A stretch of 64,000 nt of DNA, from positions 62,001-126,000 of the forward strand of contig NZ_BMVB01000006.1 of NCBI RefSeq assembly GCF_014650495.1, given 5' to 3'. Below the pieces are notes generated by a model, which made no database searches, had not been told where the DNA came from, and saw only the letters and a list, made by a program, of their open reading frames with translations. Each line of letters opens with the position of its first letter. Position 1 is the stretch's first letter. Shown here piece after piece: positions 8,718 through 15,412 of the stretch. The position numbers and the translations under genes were made by a program. This DNA is from Streptomyces cinnamoneus. Lineage in GTDB: Bacteria; Actinomycetota; Actinomycetes; Streptomycetales; Streptomycetaceae.

Positions 8718-9191
8718 CTACTTGACGCGGCCGTACCAGACGCTGTTGGTCCAGATCTTCTCCAGCCGGACGGAGGTGCCGGGCTTGGGGGCGTGCCAGA
8801 TCTTGTTGTTACCCGCGTAGATCCCCACGTGGTAGACGTTGCTGCCGCTGTGGAAGAAGACCAGGTCGCCCGCCTGCCGGGAGCTGCCGGACAGGTGCCG
8901 GGTGGCGTTGTACTGGCTGGCGGCGGTGCGCGGGAGGGTCTTGCCGGCCTTCTTGAACGAGTAGAGCGTCAGGCCCGAGCAGTCGAACCGGTCGGGGCCC
9001 GTGGCGCCGTACTGGTAGGGGGAGCCCTGCTTGGCGGCGGCGACCTTCAGCGCCTGTTCGCCGGCGGTCGCCGCCTGGGCCGCGGGGGCCAGGCCGGGGA
9101 CGAGGACCGTTGCCGCGAGCGTGGCGGCGGTGACGGCCGACGCGGCGCCGGCCCGGGAAATGAGCGCAGGTATGCGAGGCATCGCAGACAT
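8718..9191 (-). CDS. Secreted NlpC/P60-family cell-wall peptidase
   Basis: A 157-residue protein: signal peptide (about residues 1-40, ending APAAQAAT), then a single NlpC/P60 papain-like domain. The catalytic Cys is in FDCSGLTLYS, the His in YHVGIYAG, and the polar third residue follows at WHAPKPG; DLVFFHSG is the usual strand between them. NlpC/P60 enzymes cut the D-Glu-DAP bond of peptidoglycan stem peptides outside the cell. ATG at 9191 (MSAMPRIP) is chosen because AAGGG lies eight bases upstream and the longer frame runs through a structured riboswitch leader. Control by that c-di-AMP riboswitch ties wall hydrolysis to c-di-AMP level, as seen for several actinobacterial wall hydrolases. 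Confidence 0.9.
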   Translation of the reverse strand: MSAMPRIPALISRAGAASAVTAATLAATVLVPGLAPAAQAATAGEQALKVAAAKQGSPYQYGATGPDRFDCSGLTLYSFKKAGKTLPRTAASQYNATRHLSGSSRQAGDLVFFHSGSNVYHVGIYAGNNKIWHAPKPGTSVRLEKIWTNSVWYGRVK

Positions 9192-9211
9192 GCCAAAGCC
9201 CTTCGGCATCC

Positions 9212-9375
9212 GCCTACGAAAGATGACCTGTCGGGTTCGGGCTGCGAAGTTGCCCGGCCACGGTGTGGCTTCACCCCAAGAACCACCGCGTTCGTGGTTC
9301 GTACTGCTTGGGTCTCCCGCTCCTGCCGATTCGTCGAATCGTTTCCGCACCCGGTGCGGCGGCAGGACTCGGCGT
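9212..9375 (-). ncRNA. c-di-AMP riboswitch (ydaO/yuaA type) in the NlpC/P60 leader
   Basis: The minus-strand leader carries conserved blocks of the ydaO element in order: the GCCGAGTCCTGCC start, GGAGCGGGAGACCCA, TTGGGGTGAAGCC, GGCCGGGCAACTTC and the 3' block CCCGAACCCGACAGG ... CGTAGGC, ending about 20 bases before the start codon. This class binds c-di-AMP and usually shuts off expression of cell-wall hydrolases and potassium or osmolyte genes in actinobacteria. Limits are approximate; a covariance-model search would set them. Confidence 0.88.
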
Positions 9376-9553
9376 CCGCCCGGGTCGCCCGCCTCGGTGA
9401 CGGGATCTTGTGTTCGGTGAGAGATCCTGCACCATCAGTCGCTCAAATTCGGGCTCCAAACGGTCATCTGTGAACTTCTTCACTTCAGATGCAAACAGGG
9501 AACCGAAGCCGTTCCACCGCCCGCCGCCTGCCGCCAAACCGCTTTCCCGCAAG

Positions 9554-9581
9554 GGAGTTGAAGCACGGAATCATCAACTCC
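9554..9581 (-). terminator. Weak hairpin after the polysaccharide operon
   Basis: Stem GGAGTTGA / TCAACTCC with a 12-base loop, just past the stop of the last gene of the minus-strand operon. The rest of the 9376-9592 gap shows no gene. Confidence 0.35.
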
Positions 9582-9592
9582 GCAGCGGCGGT

Positions 9593-10465
9593 TCAACACG
9601 GCTGCCGCCAGGCGTCCAGCTCCAGCTTCTTCTTCATGGAGCTGAGCCCCAGCCGCCCGGCCGTACCGCAGAACTCCTTCGGGGACAGGTCGTATTCGAC
9701 GTGGAAGACCGCTTTGTTCTGCTTCACGAAGGGGGTGAGCTTCTCGCACTCGCCGTACTGGGCGCACTGCTCGTTGACCGCGAAATCGAAGTCGCGCACC
9801 AGCTCCGGGATCTGTTCGAGATCGTTCTTCAAACCGATGGCCAGTCCCCGGTCATGAGCGAGTTTCACCAGCATCCGGTTGAAGGCCAGCTGGTCGGCGG
9901 CCGTCAGCGCGAAACCGGTGCGGTTGCGGAATCCCTCGGTCAGATCCGGTTCGACCGCGTCGAATCCCTTCTGCCGGCACATGTCGATCCGCGCGGCCAT
10001 GATCGGCCGCAACGCGTCGAGACGGCGGATGTCCAGCCATTTCTCGCCGTCCCAGCCCTTGTTGTTCTTCCCGAGGACCGACCTGGGGAATTCCGAGTGA
10101 TCGGGACGGAAGTCCTCCCAGGCCCCGGCGTTGATGTAACAGATCACCTTGCGGCCGCGGGAGTGCAGCTCGGCCACCGTCCGTGCCGAGTTCTCGAAAC
10201 CGTCGATGTCGTAGACGGGGACGTCCACCGAGGTGTCGACCTTCCCGCCGAGCTGCCACTGCCAGCGCAGGCCCGGCCGGGGCTGCCAGCGGCGCGACGC
10301 CGGGGGCGCCGAGCCGTCCGGCGCCGCGCTCATGCGGTCCACCGGACGCTCGTCGTCGGCGCCCGGTGCCTCGTCCGGCGACGAGCCCGAGCAGCCCGCC
10401 AGCACGAACGGCAGCACGAGCAGCAGCGCGCCCAGGAGCCCCGCCCGGGACGGCCGCCCGGTCAC
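9593..10465 (-). CDS. GH114 endo-alpha-1,4-polygalactosaminidase-like lipoprotein
   Basis: A 290-residue secreted lipoprotein. The first 25 residues are a lipoprotein signal (LVLPFVLAGC, lipid-modified Cys25), then a short linker, then a TIM-barrel GH114 domain. The family motifs KVICYINAGAWEDFR, GFDAVEPD (Asp174, candidate nucleophile) and FDFAVNEQC (Glu232, candidate acid/base) are intact. GH114 enzymes, including fungal Ega3, cleave alpha-1,4-linked galactosamine polymers. The GTG start at 10465 overlaps the stop of the preceding gene (GTGA) and has GGAG upstream. It is the last gene of an eight-gene polysaccharide operon and probably trims or releases the polymer outside the membrane. The exact sugar cleaved is inferred from the family. 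Confidence 0.88.
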   Translation of the reverse strand: MTGRPSRAGLLGALLLVLPFVLAGCSGSSPDEAPGADDERPVDRMSAAPDGSAPPASRRWQPRPGLRWQWQLGGKVDTSVDVPVYDIDGFENSARTVAELHSRGRKVICYINAGAWEDFRPDHSEFPRSVLGKNNKGWDGEKWLDIRRLDALRPIMAARIDMCRQKGFDAVEPDLTEGFRNRTGFALTAADQLAFNRMLVKLAHDRGLAIGLKNDLEQIPELVRDFDFAVNEQCAQYGECEKLTPFVKQNKAVFHVEYDLSPKEFCGTAGRLGLSSMKKKLELDAWRQPC

Positions 10466-11169
10466 CGGGCGCTCCCCAGGGCCCGGTCCCCCGTGCGGGG
10501 CACGCTGCACCAGGGGTTGGCCCCGGTGCCCGGAACCGCGCAGTGCACCCCGGCGCCCCGGGCCTCGGCGGTCCGCGCGACCTGCCCGGCGCGGTCGGGC
10601 GGCACCGCGTGGACGAGGTGGCAGAAACGGCCCGGCGGATGGTCGGCGGTCCAGGCGGGCACGCCGGCCCGCCGGTACTCCTCCCACGTCCCCTCGAAGG
10701 TGACCAGCAGGTCGGCGAGCGCGGCGTAGCCGGGGTCGGGATGCGTGCCCGGGTTCAGGACGACGGTGCGCGCGCCCAGCAGCCGGGCGGCCGTGACGAG
10801 CCCGCGGTAGCGGGGCAGCAGCGCGGCGCCGGCCGCGGCCTGGTCGAAGAAGACGCCGTCCACGCCGTACCAGCGACGGTGCCGGAGGACGTCGGCGGCC
10901 ACCGCGCGGGGCGGCCGCCGGCCGTAGCCGGTGTCGACGTAGCCCAGCAGCCGCGCCCCCGCCCGGCGCAGCCGCCCGGCGACGTCCCGGAAGGCGGGGT
11001 CGGGGCCGCTGCCGGGGCCGTCCGCCATGTTGAGCACGACCGCGTACAGGCCGGGGGCGGCCGCCACCAGGGCGGCCCACTCCTCGGGGTGGGCCGCCGG
11101 GTGCACGTACAGCGGGACGAGCAGGCGCCCGCCGCCGCCCTCGGTCGTGTGCGGTGCGGGGCGCTTCAC
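10462..11169 (-). CDS. Spherulin-4/GH135-like (Sph3-like) glycoside hydrolase
   Basis: A 235-residue protein of the spherulin-4 family, whose fungal member Sph3 (GH135) hydrolyses galactosaminogalactan and is needed for its synthesis. Barrel strands are visible as LLVPLYVHP (residues 17-24), LYAVVLNM, LLGYVDTGYG, GVFFDQ (107-110) and LVTFEGTWEEY (Glu159). The Asp and distal Glu at the expected catalytic places are present, but the residue after the Asp is Gln, where I recall an acidic residue in Sph3; activity may differ. No signal peptide or lipobox is found, which is unusual for this family. It overlaps both neighbours by 4 bp (GTGA at each end), so its translation is tightly coupled to the epimerase before it and the GH114 gene after it. 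Confidence 0.82.
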   Translation of the reverse strand: MKRPAPHTTEGGGGRLLVPLYVHPAAHPEEWAALVAAAPGLYAVVLNMADGPGSGPDPAFRDVAGRLRRAGARLLGYVDTGYGRRPPRAVAADVLRHRRWYGVDGVFFDQAAAGAALLPRYRGLVTAARLLGARTVVLNPGTHPDPGYAALADLLVTFEGTWEEYRRAGVPAWTADHPPGRFCHLVHAVPPDRAGQVARTAEARGAGVHCAVPGTGANPWCSVPRTGDRALGSAR

Positions 11170-12083
11170 CGGACGGGCTCCGCGGAGCGGCCGGCGGCCG
11201 CGGCCCACAGGTCGGCGAGGGAGTCCTCCAGGCGGTGCCGGGGCGCCCAGTCCAGGGCGCGGCCGGCCGCGGTGATGTCGGCCCGTTGCCAGGGGACGGC
11301 GGCCGAGCGGGGCGAGCCGTCGCCGTCCTCGTCGATCCGGACGCCGCCGGGTCCGTCGAGGCCGGCGGCGTGCAGCAGTCCCTCGGCGACGGCCCGGACC
11401 GGACGGGCCGTGCCGCTGCCGATGTTGAGGACGCCGGGCAGCGGCCGCGAGGCCGTCACGGCGCACACGACGGCGTCGGCCACGTCCCGCGCGTCGACGA
11501 AGTCGCGGTGCGCGGAGAGGTCGCCGGTGCGCACCCGCCCGCCGGGGCGGGCCCGGTGCAGCTCGATGGCGAGCCGGCCGGGCAGGGAGGCGGGCGGGGC
11601 GCCGGGGCCCACGGGGTTGAACACCCGCAGGACGACGGCGTCGAGGCCGGAGGCGGTCACGGCGAGGGTGCCGGCGAGCTTGCTCGCCCCGTAGAGGCCG
11701 AGGGGGCGGGCCGGGTCGGTCTCGGTCACGGGCCAGTGGCCGTCGGCGGGTCCGTACTCGGCGGCCGACCCCAGGTGCACCAGGCGTGCGTCGGGGGCGG
11801 CCGCGTGCAGGGCTTCGCACAGGGCGGCGGGGCCGCGGGCGTTGACGGCGGTGAGGGTCAGCGGGTTGCCGCCGACCGCTCCGGCGCAGTTGACGACCGC
11901 GTCGGGTGCGGCTTCGCGCAGGACAGCCGCGAGCCGGTCCGGGTCGGTCGTGGCCAGGTCGACGGGCAGGGCGGAGCCGGGCGCCCGGCCGCCGCCGAGC
12001 ACCCGGACGCCCGGAAGGGCGCGCAGGTGCGCGGCGGCGTGCCGGCCCAGGAAGCCGGTGGCGCCCAGGACGAGGGTGCGCAT
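11166..12083 (-). CDS. NAD-dependent nucleotide-sugar epimerase/reductase (SDR, RmlD/GalE-like)
   Basis: A 305-residue extended SDR. The N-terminal LVLGATGFLGRH is the Rossmann GxxGxxG motif; the catalytic pair is YGASK (Tyr and Lys, about residues 131-135) with the upstream Ser in HLGSAAEYG. The C-terminal half carries substrate-binding blocks such as HRDFVDARDVADAV and LNIGSGTARP typical of sugar-nucleotide SDRs. Placed after a LegB-like 4,6-dehydratase and a nucleotidyltransferase, it most likely reduces or epimerises a 4-keto-6-deoxy aminosugar nucleotide to make the polymer precursor; that reaction is inferred. It starts 9 bp past the nucleotidyltransferase stop, with GGAG overlapping that stop, and its own stop overlaps the spherulin-4 gene by GTGA. 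Confidence 0.82.
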   Translation of the reverse strand: MRTLVLGATGFLGRHAAAHLRALPGVRVLGGGRAPGSALPVDLATTDPDRLAAVLREAAPDAVVNCAGAVGGNPLTLTAVNARGPAALCEALHAAAPDARLVHLGSAAEYGPADGHWPVTETDPARPLGLYGASKLAGTLAVTASGLDAVVLRVFNPVGPGAPPASLPGRLAIELHRARPGGRVRTGDLSAHRDFVDARDVADAVVCAVTASRPLPGVLNIGSGTARPVRAVAEGLLHAAGLDGPGGVRIDEDGDGSPRSAAVPWQRADITAAGRALDWAPRHRLEDSLADLWAAAAGRSAEPVR

Positions 12084-12092
12084 CGGGTCCGG

Positions 12093-12806
12093 TCACGCTC
12101 CCTTGATCAGCAGGTCGCGGCGGACGGAGAACTCCGCGTTGGCCCGGTCGTAGTCGTCGGGGCGCCCGATGTCGAGCCAGTAGCCGTCGAATTCGTAGGC
12201 GTGGGGCGGGGTGTCGTCGGCGAGCAGGTCGAGGACGAGCTCGTCGAAGCCCAGCGGCAGGCCGGGGGTGTAGCGGGCGAGGGCGGAGCGGGTGACGCCG
12301 TAGACGCCCATGGAGACGCGGTAGTCCATGCTGGGCTTCTCGGCGAAGCCGACCACGCGCCCGGAGTCGGTGGTGAGCACGCCGAAGTCGATGTTGACCT
12401 TCCGGGCGTAGGTGGCGATGGTCAGCTGGGCTCCGGAGGCGATGTGGTCGGTGAGGACCTCGCCGAAGTCGAGGTCGGTGAGGACGTCGCCGTTCATCAC
12501 GAGGAAGTGCTCCGGCAGCCGGCCGGTCATGGTGAGCAGCGGGCCCATGGTGCCCAGCGGGCTCTCCTCGGTGGTGTAGTCGACCGCGATGCCCCACTGG
12601 GAGCCGTCGCCGACGTAGGCGCGGATGATGTGCCCGAGGTGGCCGATGGCGAGGGTGCAGCTGGTGAAGCCTGCGCCGGCCAGCTGGCGCATGACGATTT
12701 CGAGGATGGCGTGCTGGTCGCCGATGGGCACCAGGGGCTTGGGCAGTGCGGTGGTGTACGGGCGCAGCCGGACGCCCTTGCCTCCGGCCAGGATGACTGC
12801 GTGCAT
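12093..12806 (-). CDS. Sugar-phosphate nucleotidyltransferase
   Basis: A 237-residue enzyme with the classic N-terminal motif MHAVILAGGKGVRLRPYT (nucleotide binding), followed by LPKPLVPIGD (Lys of sugar phosphate binding), the metal-binding FLVMNGDVLTDLD and the FAEKPS block. It is closest in layout to short RfbA/ManC-like transferases and to the PtmE-type enzymes used before LegB, which join an aminosugar-1-phosphate to an NTP. No C-terminal acyltransferase domain is present. Within the operon it lies between the LegB-like dehydratase and the epimerase, so the three genes form a sugar-nucleotide supply module. Whether it uses GTP, UTP or TTP cannot be told by eye. Confidence 0.85.
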   Translation of the reverse strand: MHAVILAGGKGVRLRPYTTALPKPLVPIGDQHAILEIVMRQLAGAGFTSCTLAIGHLGHIIRAYVGDGSQWGIAVDYTTEESPLGTMGPLLTMTGRLPEHFLVMNGDVLTDLDFGEVLTDHIASGAQLTIATYARKVNIDFGVLTTDSGRVVGFAEKPSMDYRVSMGVYGVTRSALARYTPGLPLGFDELVLDLLADDTPPHAYEFDGYWLDIGRPDDYDRANAEFSVRRDLLIKGA

Positions 12807-12877
12807 GGGGTGCCGTTCCTCTCTGCGAAGGGTGTCTCTCGTCGGTCCGTCGTCGGTCCGTGCGCGGGGGAAGGGCG

Positions 12878-13879
12878 TCAGACGTTGTAGATGCCGGTCT
12901 TGTACCGGCCGAGGTTGACCGGGTCGCGGAAGAAGTCGATGGCTTCGCGCAGGCCCTCCTCCAGGGTGTGGGCGGGGCTCCAGCCGGTGGCGGCCCGCAG
13001 CCGGGAGGAGTCGCAGACGAGCCGCATCACCTCGGAGGCGGCGGGCCGGACGCGCGCCGGGTCCTCCTGGACGTCGAGGTCGGCGTCCATCAGCTTGCCG
13101 ATGAGGGTCACCAGGTCGCCGACGGAGATCTCCTCGCCGGTGCCGGAGTTGAACGTGCGCCCGAGGACGGCGCCGGCGGGTGCGGTGCCGACGGCGCGGA
13201 AGGCGGCGACGGTGTCCTTGACGTAGCTGAAGTCGCGGGTGGGGCGCAGGTCGCCGAGGGTGATGGTGCGTTCCCCGGCGGCGACCTGGCCGATGACGGT
13301 GGGGATGACGGCCCGCATGGACTGGCGGGGGCCGAAGGTGTTGAAGGGGCGCAGGGTGACGACGGGCAGCCCGAAGCTGGCGTGGTAGCTGTCGGCGAGC
13401 CGGTCCCCGCCCGCCTTGGACGCGGCGTACGGGGACTGGGTGTTGATGGGGTGGTCCTCGGTGATCGGCACGGTCTGCGCGGTGCCGTAGGTCTCGCTGG
13501 TGGAGGTGTGGACCAGGCGGGGGATGTCCTGGTGGCGAACGGCCTCCAGGACGTTGAGGGTGCCGGTGACGTTGGTCTCGACGTAGCTGTGCGGGGCCCG
13601 GTAGGAGTACGGGATCGCGATGAGCGCGGCGAGGTGGTAGACGGTCTCGGCGCCGGCCACCAGGCCCTGGACCGAGCCGGGGTCGCGGACGTCGCCGAGG
13701 ACCACCTCGACGTGGTCCATGACGTCCGCGGGCAGGTCCTCCAGCCAGCCGAAGGACGAGAAGGAGTTGTACTGCACCATGGCGCGGACGCGGTGGCCGT
13801 CGGCGACGAGCGCCTCCACCAGGTGGGATCCGATGAAGCCTTCGGCGCCGGTGACGGCGACGAGTGAGGGTGCGGGCAT
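12878..13879 (-). CDS. LegB-like nucleotide-aminosugar 4,6-dehydratase (SDR)
   Basis: A 333-residue extended SDR: Rossmann motif VTGAEGFIGSHLVEAL, catalytic block HTSTSETYG with YAASKAGGDRL, and NTFGPRQS, all characteristic of nucleotide-sugar 4,6-dehydratases. The early stretch RAMVQYNSFSSFGWLEDLP matches the hallmark of LegB-type GDP-N-acetylglucosamine 4,6-dehydratases (YNSFNSWGWLD in others). It would convert an activated GlcNAc to the 4-keto-6-deoxy sugar in the cytoplasm. GAGGAG lies six bases before ATG 13879. The other legionaminate genes (aminotransferase, LegI synthase) are absent here, so the product is probably a 6-deoxy aminosugar for the operon's polymer, not a nonulosonate. The 84-bp gap upstream contains two copies of ggacggaaggtgcg. 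Confidence 0.85.
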   Translation of the reverse strand: MPAPSLVAVTGAEGFIGSHLVEALVADGHRVRAMVQYNSFSSFGWLEDLPADVMDHVEVVLGDVRDPGSVQGLVAGAETVYHLAALIAIPYSYRAPHSYVETNVTGTLNVLEAVRHQDIPRLVHTSTSETYGTAQTVPITEDHPINTQSPYAASKAGGDRLADSYHASFGLPVVTLRPFNTFGPRQSMRAVIPTVIGQVAAGERTITLGDLRPTRDFSYVKDTVAAFRAVGTAPAGAVLGRTFNSGTGEEISVGDLVTLIGKLMDADLDVQEDPARVRPAASEVMRLVCDSSRLRAATGWSPAHTLEEGLREAIDFFRDPVNLGRYKTGIYNV

Positions 13880-13963
13880 GCGGGTCTCCTCTTCGGAACG
13901 AAGCGCGGGGACGTACGGGGACGGAAGGTGCGCGGACGGAAGGTGCGGCGGTGCGCGGGCGGG

Positions 13964-15412
13964 TCAGCGGTGCGTGGTGATCCGGCCGAGCAGGGCGGTG
14001 GCGGCGGCCAGCAGACCGGCCGCCGCGCCGGTACAGGCCACCAGTTGGGCGGTGACCGGGGACGAGAGGTGGAGGACGAGGGCGCAGGTCTCCGCGCCGG
14101 CGGCGCCGAGGCAGAGCAGCGCCGGGATCCAGGCGGTGCCGTATGCCTGGAGCAGCAGCCCGGACCAGAGCACGGTCCCGAGCGCCAGCAGGGCGGCCAG
14201 CCGTGCGGGGGCGGGCTGGGGGGCGCCGGGCCACAGGGCGCCCACGGCCAGCAGGAGGACGGTCAGCGCCGCGAGGTAACCGGTGGCGCAGAGGGCCAGG
14301 ACGCGGGCCGCCCTCAGCAGCAGCCCGGTGGTGGTCGTGGCGGCGGAGAGCGCGCCCAGGGCCATGCCGCGGCAGCGGTGGAGCAGCCATTCGGCGACGC
14401 CCATGCTGAGGGTGAGGGCCAGGACGGCCGGCGCGCCCGGGCCGCCCGGGTGGTGGACGAGGACGTCGCCGAGCGCGGCGACGGTGGTCAGGACGCCGCA
14501 GCCCAGGCCGAACAGGCCGTAGGGCAGGGAGGTGACGAGCGGGGTCCCCGGCCCGTCGGCGCCCTGGGACTCGCGCCGGGTGCGGGCGATCTCGTACCCC
14601 GCGGCGAAGAGCGCGCCTCCGGCGGAGGCGAGCAGCAGGGCGGTGCCCAGGGCGTCCGGCGGCCGGGTGACGAGGACCACCGCTCCCCCGGTGGCGGTCG
14701 GCAGCAGGGCGAGCAGCAGGAGCCGTTCCCTGCCGAGGACCAGCAGGACGGTGGCGGCGGCCAGGTAGAGCGCCTGCCCGGCCGCGAAGGCGAGCGCGCC
14801 GGCCGGCGCGTTCGCGGCCAGGGCGGCGCCGGTGGCGAGCAGGGCGCCGAGCGGGGCGCCCGTGCTCAGGCAGCGGCCCGCCGCCGCCCGCCCGCCGGCC
14901 GCCAGCCGGAGGTACGCGCGGTGGGCGAGCGCCTGGTTCCACGCCCAGGCCACCAGGGCGGAGGCCACCAGGGCCCCGGTGCCCGCGGGCAGCCCGAAGC
15001 GGTCGCGGCCGCCGTCCAGCAGGGGCGAGCCGAGGGCGTAGCCGAAGCCGGGCAGGGTGAAGACCACGGAGCGGAGCAGGAACGGCCACGGTGCGACCCG
15101 CCAGGGGTCGGGGCGGGGGCCGGGCTCGGGGTGGCTGCGCGGCACCCGGGCGTAGAGCTCGGCCGCCAGCTCGAAGGCGTCGGTGCGCCCGTAGCGTTCG
15201 GCGATCTGTTCGCCCGTCAGGCCGTCGGCCTCCAGGACGGCGGCGATCTCGTCGGGGTGGACCGCCGCCGCGCAGACGGTGCCCAGTTCCTCGGCGAGCT
15301 CGTCGAGGGGGTCGGCGGCCCACCGCGGCCGGGAGCGCGTGTGCGCGGGGGCGACCGCGAGGTCGTGGGCCGGTTCGGGTTCGTCGGGTACGAGCCGCAG
15401 CAGTCCGCTCAC
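13964..15412 (-). CDS. Polytopic membrane protein of the polysaccharide operon (PelG position)
   Basis: A 482-residue integral membrane protein not assigned to a family by eye. The first ~140 residues are soluble and acidic, with a helix-rich stretch (EELGTVCAAAVHPDEIAAVL) and a VRSHPEPG-type loop; the rest holds about 10-12 hydrophobic helices (for example LLVLGRERLLLLALLP, LAALTVLLLAVGALWPG). The GTG start overlaps the stop of the PelF-like glycosyltransferase by 4 bp, implying the two act together. In Pel systems the PelF glycosyltransferase is paired with PelG, a Wzx-like polytopic protein of similar length, so a role in carrying the polymer across the membrane is a reasonable inference. 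No conserved PelG motif could be confirmed. Confidence 0.72.
   Translation of the reverse strand: MSGLLRLVPDEPEPAHDLAVAPAHTRSRPRWAADPLDELAEELGTVCAAAVHPDEIAAVLEADGLTGEQIAERYGRTDAFELAAELYARVPRSHPEPGPRPDPWRVAPWPFLLRSVVFTLPGFGYALGSPLLDGGRDRFGLPAGTGALVASALVAWAWNQALAHRAYLRLAAGGRAAAGRCLSTGAPLGALLATGAALAANAPAGALAFAAGQALYLAAATVLLVLGRERLLLLALLPTATGGAVVLVTRPPDALGTALLLASAGGALFAAGYEIARTRRESQGADGPGTPLVTSLPYGLFGLGCGVLTTVAALGDVLVHHPGGPGAPAVLALTLSMGVAEWLLHRCRGMALGALSAATTTTGLLLRAARVLALCATGYLAALTVLLLAVGALWPGAPQPAPARLAALLALGTVLWSGLLLQAYGTAWIPALLCLGAAGAETCALVLHLSSPVTAQLVACTGAAAGLLAAATALLGRITTHR

Noticed and set aside
10462-12597. One 711-residue fusion protein covering the spherulin-4 gene and upstream
   Set aside because: The upstream part is a shadow of the epimerase and nucleotidyltransferase in another frame; the spherulin-4 gene has its own GTG in a GTGA overlap.
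12878-13879. Legionaminic acid biosynthesis cluster
   Set aside because: Only the LegB-like dehydratase and a PtmE-like transferase are present; no aminotransferase, synthase or CMP-transferase genes are in the window.
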